Origin: Xanthobacteraceae bacterium
GTDB taxonomy: Bacteria > Pseudomonadota > Alphaproteobacteria > Rhizobiales > Xanthobacteraceae
Direction of reading: 5' to 3'
Assembly (NCBI GenBank): GCA_024508855.1
Contig: JANINJ010000082.1
Coordinates: forward strand, 62,001 to 126,000
Length of the DNA: 64,000 bases
A program made the translations under genes and the position numbers. Of the stretch, positions 46,948-55,291 are shown piece after piece. Each line of letters opens with the position of its first letter. Within the stretch, counting starts at the first letter, position 1. The notes below the pieces were generated by a model. The model saw only the letters and a list, made by a program, of their open reading frames with translations, was not told the origin of the DNA and ran no database searches.

Positions 46948-49257
46948 GTGTCGTCGAGTTCAGAAGATCTTAAATCCGCGGCGCTGGCCTTTCATCGGTT
47001 GCCGCGGCCCGGCAAGCTTGAGATTCAATCGACCAAGCCGTTAGCCAACCAGCGCGATCTGGCACTGGCCTACACGCCTGGTGTTGCCGCCGCGTGCGAG
47101 GCGATCGCCGCCGATCCGGCACAGGCTGCATCGCTGACGATTCGCAGCAATCTCGTGGCTGTCGTCACCAACGGCACCGCCGTTCTCGGACTTGGCAATA
47201 TCGGACCGCTGGCGTCGAAGCCGGTGATGGAAGGCAAGGCAGTTCTGTTCAAGAAATTTGCCGGCATCGACGTGTTCGATATCGAAATCGCGGCGGACAC
47301 CGTCCAGCGCGTGGTCGACACGGTTGCTGCGCTGGAGCCGACGTTCGGCGGCATCAATCTCGAAGACATTCGTGGTCCGGAATGTTTCGAAATCGAAGCG
47401 CAGCTCAAGGAGCGTATGAAGATCCCGGTGTTCCATGACGATCAGCATGGCACCGCGATCATTGTCGCCGCGGCGATCACCAACGCGTTGCGGTTGAACG
47501 GCAAGAAACTCTCTGACGTCAAGATCGTGACGGCAGGTGCGGGCGCCGCAGCGCTGGCTTGCCTCAATCTGCTGGTATCGATGGGCGCGCAGCGCAAGAA
47601 CATCTGGGTCTGCGATCTCGACGGCGTCGTGCATGAAGGTCGCAACGTCGCGATGGATCGCTGGAAATCGATCTACGCGCAGAAGACCGACAAGCGTACG
47701 CTGGCCGAGGTGATCCCCGGTGCGGATATCTTCCTCGGTTTGTCCGGTCCCAAGGTGCTGACGCCGGAAATGGTCTCGCAAATGGGCCCGCAGCCGCTGG
47801 TGATGGCGCTCGCCAATCCGACGCCGGAAATCATGCCCGACGAGGTTCGGAAGGTGCGGCCGGATGCGATGATCTGCACCGGACGCTCGGACTTCCCGAA
47901 CCAAGTCAATAACGTTCTGTGTTTCCCGTTCATCTTCCGAGGTGCGCTCGACGTCGGCGCTACGGCGATCAACGAGGAGATGAAACGCGCGGCAGTCGAC
48001 GCCATCGCCCAATTGGCACGTGAGGCGCCGTCGGATGCGGCAGCGTTGGGATCTGAAGGCGGCGAGGTGCAAGGGTTCGGTGCTGGCTCGCTGATTCCGC
48101 CGGCATTCGACCCGCGTCTCATTCTGCGTATTGCACCGGCGGTCGCGCGGGCAGCGATGGAGTCCGGCGTTGCGACGCGCCCGATCGTCGATTTCGATCT
48201 CTATCAGGAAAAGCTCGAAGCATTCGCATTCCGCTCCGGTCTGGTGATGAAGCCGGTGTTCCTCAAGGCTCGCACTCAACCAGTTCGCGTCATCTATGCC
48301 GAAGGTGAGGATGAGCGCGTGCTGCGTGCGACGCAGGCGGTGCTGGAAGAAAAGTTGGCGCGGCCGATCCTGGTCGGGCGGCCGTCGGTCGTGGAGACAC
48401 GCATCAAGCGGCTCAGTCTGGTGATTCGGCCCGGCCACGATTTCGATCTCATCAATCCGGAAGACGATCCACGTTATCGCTCCTATGTGCAGAGCTACAT
48501 CGATGCCGCTGGCCGTTATGGTGTGACGCCGGAAGCGGCCCGCACTGTGGTGCGCACCAATGCCACTGTGATCGCGGCGCTGGCGGTCGCCCGCGGTGAA
48601 GCCGACGCCATGCTGTGCGGCGTCGAAGGTCGCTTCATGAGCCATCTACGTCACCTGCGCGAGATCATCGGCTTGCAGCCGGGTGCGATCGACTACGCGG
48701 CGCTGGTGCTGATGGTCACCAGCAAAGGCGCGTTCTTCCTCGCCGACACCCAGGTGCGGCCGAATCCCAACGCCGAGGAATTGGCGGATCTCGCGGCCTG
48801 TGCCGCGCAGCACGTCCAGAGGTTCGGGTTGAAGCCGAAGATCGCATTCGTCTCGCATTCGGATTTCGGCAGTTACGATACCGAGTCTTCGCGCAAGATG
48901 CGCCGTGCCACCGCGATCCTCGCCGAGAAGCGGCCGGACCTCGAAGCCGACGGCGAAATGCAAGGCGGCACCGCGCTGTCGCAGATCAAGCGCGACTACG
49001 TGTTGCCGCAGTCGCGTCTCGAGGGTGTCGCCAACGTCCTCATCATGCCGAGCCTCGATGCGGCCCACGTCGCCTATCAGATGGTCAAGGAACTGGCAGA
49101 CGGACTTCCGGTTGGGCCGATCCTGATCGGTCCGGCGCGCCCGGCGCACATCCTGACACGATCGGTCACTTCGCGTGGCATCCTCAACATGACGGCGGTC
49201 GCGGCGGTTGAAGCACAGGAGCGGGCGGGACGTCAGCAGCCGACACTGTTCGGGTAG
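46948..49257 (+). CDS. maeB: NADP-dependent malic enzyme with phosphotransacetylase-like domain
   Basis: 769 residues. The malic enzyme part (about 1-430) shows [67 protein letters not shown] and the nucleotide loop [13 protein letters not shown]. The C-terminal part (about 440-769) is the PTA/PTB fold seen in MaeB of proteobacteria; there it is regulatory (acetyl-CoA sensing) rather than catalytic. Decarboxylates malate to pyruvate, producing NADPH. Start: GTG at 46948 after GGGGGAG; an alternative TTG lies upstream. Confidence 0.95.
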   Translation: MSSSSEDLKSAALAFHRLPRPGKLEIQSTKPLANQRDLALAYTPGVAAACEAIAADPAQAASLTIRSNLVAVVTNGTAVLGLGNIGPLASKPVMEGKAVLFKKFAGIDVFDIEIAADTVQRVVDTVAALEPTFGGINLEDIRGPECFEIEAQLKERMKIPVFHDDQHGTAIIVAAAITNALRLNGKKLSDVKIVTAGAGAAALACLNLLVSMGAQRKNIWVCDLDGVVHEGRNVAMDRWKSIYAQKTDKRTLAEVIPGADIFLGLSGPKVLTPEMVSQMGPQPLVMALANPTPEIMPDEVRKVRPDAMICTGRSDFPNQVNNVLCFPFIFRGALDVGATAINEEMKRAAVDAIAQLAREAPSDAAALGSEGGEVQGFGAGSLIPPAFDPRLILRIAPAVARAAMESGVATRPIVDFDLYQEKLEAFAFRSGLVMKPVFLKARTQPVRVIYAEGEDERVLRATQAVLEEKLARPILVGRPSVVETRIKRLSLVIRPGHDFDLINPEDDPRYRSYVQSYIDAAGRYGVTPEAARTVVRTNATVIAALAVARGEADAMLCGVEGRFMSHLRHLREIIGLQPGAIDYAALVLMVTSKGAFFLADTQVRPNPNAEELADLAACAAQHVQRFGLKPKIAFVSHSDFGSYDTESSRKMRRATAILAEKRPDLEADGEMQGGTALSQIKRDYVLPQSRLEGVANVLIMPSLDAAHVAYQMVKELADGLPVGPILIGPARPAHILTRSVTSRGILNMTAVAAVEAQERAGRQQPTLFG

Positions 49258-49358
49258 ATACGTGCCATGCCGTATTTGATGGTTTGAAAACCGGACGGGA
49301 AACGCTCATAATCGCCTGAACGGTGCGGGGTGCATCGGCTCATAACGGAGAGGCGAAA

Positions 49359-49826
49359 ATGCCAGCTTTCGTTACGTTCGGCCGCGTCCTCTTTGCGGTG
49401 CTGTTCATCGTATCCGGCGCCTCCAAGCTGTTCGACCTCACGACAACGGCCCAGACCATCACAGACAAGGTGGTGCTCCCGGCAGCGTTCGCGACCTATA
49501 CGGCCCAGATCGAGGGCGCGACGGGAATGCCGATGGCGCAACTGCTGGCGATCGCCGCCGGCAGTCTGGAACTCGTCGGGGGATTGTTGATCGCGCTCAA
49601 TTTCGGGGCGCGTTTTTTTTCGATCCTGCTGATCCTCTTCGTGATCGCAGCGACCTACTATTTCCACGATTTCTGGAACCAGACCGGTCCCGAGGCGAAG
49701 AACAACATGATTCACGCCCTGAAGAACCTGTCGCTGATCGGCGGCTTGTTCATCATCGCCGGGATTGGACGATCGGCTCGCGTAGCCGAGCCGGTCTATA
49801 CCGAGCCGACATCGCAGGCTTATTGA
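49359..49826 (+). CDS. DoxX family membrane protein
   Basis: 155 residues, four transmembrane helices, the DoxX layout: VTFGRVLFAVLFIVSGASKLFD at the N-terminus, then LLAIAAGSLELVGGLLIALN, and FHDFWNQTGPEAKNNMIHALKNLSLIGGLF. Proteins of this family sit in the inner membrane and are often tied to redox or sulfur stress, but the role of this copy is not known. GGAGAGG precedes the ATG. Its last bases overlap the convergent next gene by seven. Confidence 0.85.
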   Translation: MPAFVTFGRVLFAVLFIVSGASKLFDLTTTAQTITDKVVLPAAFATYTAQIEGATGMPMAQLLAIAAGSLELVGGLLIALNFGARFFSILLILFVIAATYYFHDFWNQTGPEAKNNMIHALKNLSLIGGLFIIAGIGRSARVAEPVYTEPTSQAY

Positions 49827-50383
49827 GATCGGCTGCGTCGCCACGCCGTTACGCGGACGTCGTGAGCGGCATCGAGGATTTTGACCTCGGTCGGCTTGAG
49901 GCCATGTGTGGCCAGCACTTCCTGCGGCGTCCGCTCCGGCACTCCGGGAAAGCAGGCCTCGCCGCCGCTTAGCCGGACATGCGGCGCCACCGAAAGCCAG
50001 AACGTGTCGTAGCGATCGAAGAACATGCCGAACACGACCGGACCGCCAATAATGGCTGCGGTACCTTCGCTGACGCCGGCATGCGCACAGGCGTCAGCGA
50101 ACGATGCGCCCAATGGATTCCATAGCGTCGCTTTGGGATTGGATGGATCGCTTGCGGTTGAAGCGATCGAGCGGGTCAGGATGATGCGCGTGCGCTTCGG
50201 TGAGTTCGGTTGATCTTCATAAGAGTTGCGGCCGTGGACGATGACGTCTGCCCGATCAAGTGCCGCCGTGAAAAACGCCTGATCGCCTTTGAACTTCAAT
50301 TCTGGCGGCATCACATGGTTCGCATCCGCGAGCATGCCATTCGCAGAGACGATGACGTAACCCTCGATGTTCAGCGGCGGCAT
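49820..50383 (-). CDS. Dihydrofolate-reductase-fold protein (RibD C-terminal type)
   Basis: 187 residues. N-terminal EGYVIVSANGMLADA and the DVIVHGRNSYED / TAAIIGGPVVFGMF blocks fit the RibD-C / DHFR-like reductase family, NAD(P)H enzymes acting on flavin precursors or unknown substrates. It is not a true FolA, as the folate-binding residues are not recognisable. Start placed at ATG 50383; a TTG six bases upstream is possible. Confidence 0.75.
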   Translation of the reverse strand: MPPLNIEGYVIVSANGMLADANHVMPPELKFKGDQAFFTAALDRADVIVHGRNSYEDQPNSPKRTRIILTRSIASTASDPSNPKATLWNPLGASFADACAHAGVSEGTAAIIGGPVVFGMFFDRYDTFWLSVAPHVRLSGGEACFPGVPERTPQEVLATHGLKPTEVKILDAAHDVRVTAWRRSRSQ

Positions 50384-50422
50384 GAACAATCCAACCGGCC
50401 ACCGGCTGTCGTCTTCCGCCGG

Positions 50423-51349
50423 TTACTCCGAAATGGTTTGCACAACGCTCGAAAGCGGGCGGTTGCTGACGGTCGGCAGTTTGACATTCTTGAGCAACTC
50501 TTCGTCGTATTGGGCGATGGTTTCCACCGGCGCCTTGGCCTGCATCTTCACCACCTTATAGCCGCCGGCTTTCAACCTGCGAAGCAATTCGGGCAATGCC
50601 TCGGCGGTGTGCTTCTGGAAATCGTGCATCAGGATGATGCCTTTGCCCAGCTTGTCGAGCTTCGTCATCACCGTATCGATCACCTGCTGCGAGTTTTTCG
50701 ACTTGAAATCGAAGGAGTCGATGTCGCAGGAAAACATCGCAATGTTTCGCGTTCCAAGGTACGTCACCATGGCTGGCGGATGCTGCAGCGCCGGAAAGCG
50801 GAAGAACGGCGAGGGCGCGGTTCCCAACGCCCATTTCACTGCGCTGAAGCCCTTCTCGATCTCATCCTTGGCCAGCGCCTCGGTCATCTTCTTGCCGTTC
50901 AGATTGGCGTGCGACCAAGTGTGCGCGCCGATGGTGTGGCCCGCAGCGGCAACCTGTTTCAGGATCTCCGGGTGATAGGTGGCGTGCTTGCCGATCGAAA
51001 AGAAGATTCCGGTCGTGCATTGGTCCGCCAGCGCCTTCAGCACCGCCGGCGTGTTGCCCGGCCACGGACCGTCGTCGAACGTCAACACGACTTCCTTGTC
51101 GCGGAGAAAGTCGAGTTGCTTGAAGTGCTCGAAACCAAATCCCGGACCGCCGGTGGTATCGATCTGGACAACGCGGCTGATGCCGAGCGCGTCCGGATTT
51201 GCACAGGTGCTTTTAGCTGGCGAAGGTGTAGCCGATGGGGCGGGTGTCGCTGCAGGAGCGGGGTGCGCTGCCGATTGCGACCATGCTGCGCCGGTCGTGC
51301 CCGCAGAGATTGCGCTTGCCACAATCAAAGCAACTGCCGCGAAGCGCAT
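50423..51349 (-). CDS. Secreted polysaccharide deacetylase (NodB homology domain)
   Basis: 308 residues. Signal peptide (MRFAAVALIVASAISAG), an Ala/Pro-rich spacer, then a carbohydrate esterase family 4 domain: TFDDGPW at 90-96 with the catalytic base and metal Asp, metal ligands His143 and His147 in HTWSHANL, FRFPALQ, and the C-terminal ILMHDF. Likely removes acetyl groups from peptidoglycan or another periplasmic glycan. It is not linked to nod genes, so a symbiotic role is not indicated. Lies next to an L,D-transpeptidase, another cell wall enzyme. Confidence 0.9.
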   Translation of the reverse strand: MRFAAVALIVASAISAGTTGAAWSQSAAHPAPAATPAPSATPSPAKSTCANPDALGISRVVQIDTTGGPGFGFEHFKQLDFLRDKEVVLTFDDGPWPGNTPAVLKALADQCTTGIFFSIGKHATYHPEILKQVAAAGHTIGAHTWSHANLNGKKMTEALAKDEIEKGFSAVKWALGTAPSPFFRFPALQHPPAMVTYLGTRNIAMFSCDIDSFDFKSKNSQQVIDTVMTKLDKLGKGIILMHDFQKHTAEALPELLRRLKAGGYKVVKMQAKAPVETIAQYDEELLKNVKLPTVSNRPLSSVVQTISE

Positions 51350-51509
51350 TGTCGCCCCCTCGGATGTTCAGGCGGCATGTATTCGGCTGGAGGCCGTTTG
51401 TGCCGCACAAGCAACGATGGGGCTTATGAGAGTCAGATTCGCACCGCAACGGCAATGGGGCTTGCCCGCATCACCCGAAGTTATCTGCCGCGATTGTCGT
51501 GACGCGTGC

Positions 51510-52988
51510 TCACCGCAAAGGAACGATGAAGTCGGTGCCTTGGCCGGTTTCGCCGCTGGCAACGCCCTGGTCCGAGACAATCAGCGAACTGCCGGTCGTA
51601 AGTGCCTCGGCAATTCGGGTCATGGCATCTTTGGGGATGGTCAGACGGTCCAGCGCTTCGGTCGCGGAATCGGACTCCAGCGTAGCACCGGTCTCAGCTA
51701 CATCGGAGGCGCGGCCTTGTTTCGATCGGGCGGATAGTTTGTGTTTGGCGCTTGTCGAAACGGGAAGCGTCATCGCCGACCAGCGGAACGTGCCCGGCTG
51801 GCTTTTCTCTTCCTCCGCGGTGAAGACGTGAGTGCCGAGCGGTCGATCCGAAGGCGCGATGCTGACATCGACATCGAACAGCGGCTCGAAGTTCTGGCGG
51901 ACGTAAAGTTTACCGTCCTTGCGGCTGACGAATATGGCGATCGGGCCGGTGCGCCGCGGGGCGGTAACAGCTGGTGCTTCGGCCGGCTTTGCGGCGGCAT
52001 CGGTTGACGGTGCTGAAGACTTGCCGGGCGTGCTGTCGGTCAGCGTTGCCGCAGCCGTCAGCACGTTGCTGGCATCGGCCACCTGCGTTGGCTTGTCGGA
52101 CTTGGCCATGCCGGTGGTTTGACCAGCGGGTGGCGGTGTCTCGGGCGCGATCGAGGGGCGCAACTCGGATGCAACCGGAGCGGTACCCGGCGTTGCGTCG
52201 GCCTTCGTAGCGTCCGCTGCGGCTGTGGGAGCAGGTGCCGCCGGATCGGGTTGCTTCGGTTCAGCGGTTGCGACCGGCGGTGTTGGCGCAGGCTTTTGCG
52301 TTATTAGAAGCGGATGTGAAAACGGCGCGGGCGAAAGCTCGCCGGGGGTAATCACCACCCGCGCGCCCATTCGCGTCCAGTTCCACATTTGCGTGGCGAA
52401 GCTCATCGGCATGCGGATGCAGCCATGGGATGCGGGATAGCCCGGCAACACACCGGCGTGCATCGCGATACCCGACCAGGTGATGCGTTGCATGTACGGC
52501 ATCGGCGCATCGCTGTAGATATTGGACCGATGCCATTTGTGCTTCTGGATGACGCTGAAGATGCCCATCGGGGTGGAATGCCCCTTCATACCGGTTGATA
52601 CTGGCGTCTCGGCAAAGAACCCGTTGGCGTCGTAGATTTTCAGCGACTGATTCTGGATCGAGATTGCGATGACGAGCGGCCCTTGCGGTTTGCGGGAAAC
52701 CTTGGCCGCTTTGGGCAATCTGGCCGCGTTGCGACGAGTTGTCCTCGTATGACGAGGCTCGACGTAGGGCGAAGGGGCTTCTCGATAGATCGGGGCCGGC
52801 TCGTAGATGGCATCGTCATCGTCGGAAAAGCCCTGGGACCAGAATTGCGCATTCGCGCTCGAGATCGACACGACCACGGCGGCCGTCGTCAACAGGGCGA
52901 CACGCAGCAAGGAGTGGGAGAAATCGCCGGCCCGGGATGAAATCGCCTGACGTCGCTTCGCCGAAAGTGCCGTCTGTATCCCGTTCAC
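51510..52988 (-). CDS. L,D-transpeptidase with a second, degenerate YkuD-like domain
   Basis: 492 residues. Signal peptide ending at ANAQ (48), a Arg/Lys/Pro-rich linker, then a YkuD domain at about 103-215 with the catalytic motif HAGVLPGYPASHGCIRM (His177, Cys190). A ~130-residue Ala/Pro/Thr linker leads to a second segment (about 348-410) that resembles the first half of a YkuD domain (PIAIFVSRKDGKLYVRQ, VSIAPSDRPLGTHVFTA) but has no SHGC motif. Ends SLIVSDQGVASGETGQGTDF. Forms 3-3 crosslinks or attaches lipoproteins to peptidoglycan. GTG start with AAGGA eight bases upstream. Confidence 0.88.
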   Translation of the reverse strand: MNGIQTALSAKRRQAISSRAGDFSHSLLRVALLTTAAVVVSISSANAQFWSQGFSDDDDAIYEPAPIYREAPSPYVEPRHTRTTRRNAARLPKAAKVSRKPQGPLVIAISIQNQSLKIYDANGFFAETPVSTGMKGHSTPMGIFSVIQKHKWHRSNIYSDAPMPYMQRITWSGIAMHAGVLPGYPASHGCIRMPMSFATQMWNWTRMGARVVITPGELSPAPFSHPLLITQKPAPTPPVATAEPKQPDPAAPAPTAAADATKADATPGTAPVASELRPSIAPETPPPAGQTTGMAKSDKPTQVADASNVLTAAATLTDSTPGKSSAPSTDAAAKPAEAPAVTAPRRTGPIAIFVSRKDGKLYVRQNFEPLFDVDVSIAPSDRPLGTHVFTAEEEKSQPGTFRWSAMTLPVSTSAKHKLSARSKQGRASDVAETGATLESDSATEALDRLTIPKDAMTRIAEALTTGSSLIVSDQGVASGETGQGTDFIVPLR

Positions 52989-53179
52989 GCCGATATCCTT
53001 ACGCTGGTCCTGACCGTTGGTGTCGCAACGGCCGTATAAGTTCGTATTCACCCGCCGAGGCAGCGAACCCGCGGCGAAAATATCGGGCAAAACCCCTCAC
53101 ATCGCCTTAACGGCCGGTCACTCTACCGTTTTCTGCCCGGCGATCTTACATAGGCAGCGTTGCGCCAACGGAGGGCCTT

Positions 53180-53728
53180 ATGACATTTCGGATACGACGC
53201 CTTGGTGACAGCCGCTGGCGAATGGTGGCGCTGGCTGCGGTCGCGACGGCCTGGCTGGCGGGGACGACTGCCCACGCCGCGGACGAGCCCGATCTGATCT
53301 TCCGGCGCTCGACGGTGTTCAAGTGGGTCAGTCCCAACGACAAGCTCGCAACCTATGGGGTCGACGATCCGGAGATCGAGGGCGTAGCCTGCCATTTCAC
53401 GGTGCCGGAAAAAGGCGGTTTCAAGGGTTGGCTCGGACTGGCCGAACAGGTGTCGGATATTTCATTGTCCTGCCGCCAGATCGCGCCGATCCGCTTCAAG
53501 GACAAGATGGAGCAGGGGGCTGACATGTTCAGCCAGCGCCGATCGCTGTTCTTCAAGAAGATGCAGATCGTGCGCGGCTGCGATGCCAAGCGGAACGTGC
53601 TCGTCTATATGGTCTATTCGGACAAGCTGATTGACGGCTCGCCGAAGAATTCGACGTCGTCGGTGCCGATCATGCCGTGGGGTGCCAGCGATTCGAACGT
53701 GCAGAAGTGCGGAGATTTCTTCAAATAG
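53180..53728 (+). CDS. creA: CreA family periplasmic protein
   Basis: 182 residues. Signal peptide ending near AHA; then the CreA family core: RRSTVFKWVSPNDKL, ATYGVDDPEIEGVACHFT, GWLGLAEQVSDISLSCRQI and FFKKMQIVRGCDAKRNVLVYMVYSDK. Conserved cysteines suggest disulfides. Function unknown despite wide distribution. The gene is preceded by a GAGGG-type ribosome site. Confidence 0.9.
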   Translation: MTFRIRRLGDSRWRMVALAAVATAWLAGTTAHAADEPDLIFRRSTVFKWVSPNDKLATYGVDDPEIEGVACHFTVPEKGGFKGWLGLAEQVSDISLSCRQIAPIRFKDKMEQGADMFSQRRSLFFKKMQIVRGCDAKRNVLVYMVYSDKLIDGSPKNSTSSVPIMPWGASDSNVQKCGDFFK

Positions 53729-53840
53729 CGGCCCTAGGCGGCAGGGACCTAAAGCAGATTTGATCGAAGGCGATCGGCCGGTTTGAACCCGAATGGGGTG
53801 TCGCGCGTCTCATAACCGTATGGTTAATGGAGACACGCCA

Positions 53841-53999
53841 ATGCGCACCCTCAGCTTCGTCGTCGCGGTTGCGTTTTTTCTCGTCGGCCCCTCGATGGCC
53901 GGCTCCGCCGATGGCAGTTTGCCCGGAATCGGAACGTTTTCCTATAACGGTTCGGCGGTCATGCCTGCAGCTCTGCCGCAGCTGGTGGCCGCGCGCTGA
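53841..53999 (+). CDS. Very small secreted protein, paralogue 1
   Basis: 52 residues: signal peptide (MRTLSFVVAVAFFLVGPSMA) and a mature part of about 32 residues containing GIGTFSYNGSAVMPAA. GGAG lies eight bases before the ATG. It is similar to a second small gene 160 bases downstream: both have a MR-x2-S signal, AGS at the cleavage region, GxGTFxYxGS and Ala-rich ends. No known family recognised. Confidence 0.7.
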   Translation: MRTLSFVVAVAFFLVGPSMAGSADGSLPGIGTFSYNGSAVMPAALPQLVAAR

Positions 54000-54159
54000 C
54001 CCGCCCGGGATATGTCGTACGTCCCGCAGGCGACGAAACAATTCTTCCGCGCAACGAAACCATTTCCTCCTGCCGCGCAGACATCCGGAAACAGCGGACG
54101 GCTACTTACCCCGATCACGAAAGGCGGAAACGCCGTGATTTCGAACCCGGAGCCTCCCC

Positions 54160-54297
54160 ATGCGCAGCTTCAGCATTCTCTTGGCATTGGCGCTGGTCTT
54201 GGCCGGTTCTTCTCTCGCGGGCTCGTCGGAGACCGCAGCGGTTGGTGTCGGTACGTTCGCTTACAGCGGATCGCCGATCGCCGTGGCAGCCTACTGA
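54160..54297 (+). CDS. Very small secreted protein, paralogue 2
   Basis: 45 residues: MRSFSILLALALVLAGSSLA signal, then GSSETAAVGVGTFAYSGS and PIAVAAY. GGAG lies seven bases upstream of the ATG, at the same spacing as in paralogue 1. The mature peptide is only about 25 residues. The shared GxGTFxYxGS core in two adjacent genes with good ribosome sites argues that both are real. Function unknown. Confidence 0.68.
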   Translation: MRSFSILLALALVLAGSSLAGSSETAAVGVGTFAYSGSPIAVAAY

Positions 54298-54335
54298 TAA
54301 TCGTCCCGCATCCAGTCAAAGGACTACCGATCTTG

Positions 54336-54704
54336 ATGTCGCCTGGCGGTCGCCTGCTTATCGCATTTCTTCTGATCGTGATCTTTGCCGGCATGGCGCG
54401 GGCGCAGGTTTTGCCTTCGGCGAAGTTGCCGGATGCGCGCGCTGACTTCGTGCGTCAGTGCGCACCACACATGGTTGGACGCTGGGCGCATCCGGATGCG
54501 GTCTGTCAATGTCTGTTCGATCACGCCGCAGCGGCGGTCGAGGATCGCGACTTGCGCAGTGCATTGCTACGAGGCATCACGGAAACAGGAGTGCCGACGA
54601 TCGAAAACGAATGGGTGCCCTTGTCGAAGCGATCCGAGATCGCCGCAACCTTCACCACGATCGCCACGCCGACCCTGCAGTGCATGTTCGAGCCGTCGAC
54701 ATAA
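54336..54704 (+). CDS. Secreted protein of unknown function with several cysteines
   Basis: 122 residues. Signal peptide ending near ARAQ, then a compact mostly helical mature part with four cysteines (FVRQCAPHMVGRW, VCQCLFDH, LQCMFEPST). AAAGGA lies 12 bases upstream of the ATG and nine bases upstream of a TTG one codon earlier. Same direction as the two micro-genes above, with a 38-base gap, so possibly one transcript. No family recognised. Confidence 0.65.
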   Translation: MSPGGRLLIAFLLIVIFAGMARAQVLPSAKLPDARADFVRQCAPHMVGRWAHPDAVCQCLFDHAAAAVEDRDLRSALLRGITETGVPTIENEWVPLSKRSEIAATFTTIATPTLQCMFEPST

Positions 54705-54728
54705 GCTCGCTCGATAGGCTCTCTCGCT

Positions 54729-54983
54729 TCAGCGGTGCGAACCCGGTCGCGCCACGCAAACAATACGACGCACCACGCCTGCGGTGCTGAGTTTGGCGCC
54801 GGTGACCTGCTTGATCTGGCCGGCTGGGCACGAACCATCATCGACGAAGATCCGTTGCCCTAGCCGCAGGTCGGTGATGTCGCTTTCGCGCCTGACCTGT
54901 TCGGCATTGGCTGGCGCTGCGAGCACGACCAAGCAAAGGCCGCCCAAAAGAACCTGCGCCAGGGTGACAGCCGAGCGTTGCAT
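54729..54983 (-). CDS. Small secreted protein (DUF6719-like)
   Basis: 84 residues: signal peptide ending APANA, then a domain DLRLGQRIFVDDGSCPAGQIKQVTGAKLS and a C-terminal IVCVAR with a second cysteine, probably a disulfide. This pattern resembles small envelope proteins of Bradyrhizobium relatives (a DUF6719-type annotation is my recollection, not a search). GAGA precedes the ATG by seven bases. Eight bases downstream of the 48-residue protein gene. Confidence 0.7.
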   Translation of the reverse strand: MQRSAVTLAQVLLGGLCLVVLAAPANAEQVRRESDITDLRLGQRIFVDDGSCPAGQIKQVTGAKLSTAGVVRRIVCVARPGSHR

Positions 54984-54991
54984 CACAGGTC

Positions 54992-55138
54992 TCACTTGTT
55001 CTTGATCTTCAGGCCATCGGGTCCGATGTTGATCTGGACACCATCGGGCTCTTTCTTTTCCTGATAGAGGCTGTAGCCGAGGACGGCGACGCCCACGATG
55101 AGCGCACCGATGATGAGAAAGAGCACATTGCGGGACAT
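54992..55138 (-). CDS. 48-residue membrane protein
   Basis: MSRNVLFLIIGALIVGVAVL forms one N-terminal transmembrane helix; the rest is a short charged tail (YQEKKEPDG, INIGPDGLKIKNK). AGGA lies seven bases before the ATG, and the stop is eight bases before the next gene, so the two form a small operon. Similar micro-proteins are common in this bacterial group. Function unknown. Confidence 0.75.
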   Translation of the reverse strand: MSRNVLFLIIGALIVGVAVLGYSLYQEKKEPDGVQINIGPDGLKIKNK

Positions 55139-55291
55139 CCGGGTTCCTCATTCGAACGGTTGTCTGCCGAGTGTATGGGCCCGATCGCGATTCTCATAGG
55201 CTCAAAGATCGCGACAAACTGCGGCGAGATATGGTTTGATTGCCCCATCGCGGTGGTCCGTGGAATTTGCCGCCGCCGGACAGGGGAAACC

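Noticed and set aside
47041-48645. 534-codon minus-strand frame over maeB
   Set aside because: Longest shadow frame; rich in His, Arg and Asp, no recognisable domain.
50423-51349. Polysaccharide deacetylase as a nodulation gene nodB
   Set aside because: Only the common esterase family 4 fold is shared; it has a signal peptide and no nod genes nearby.
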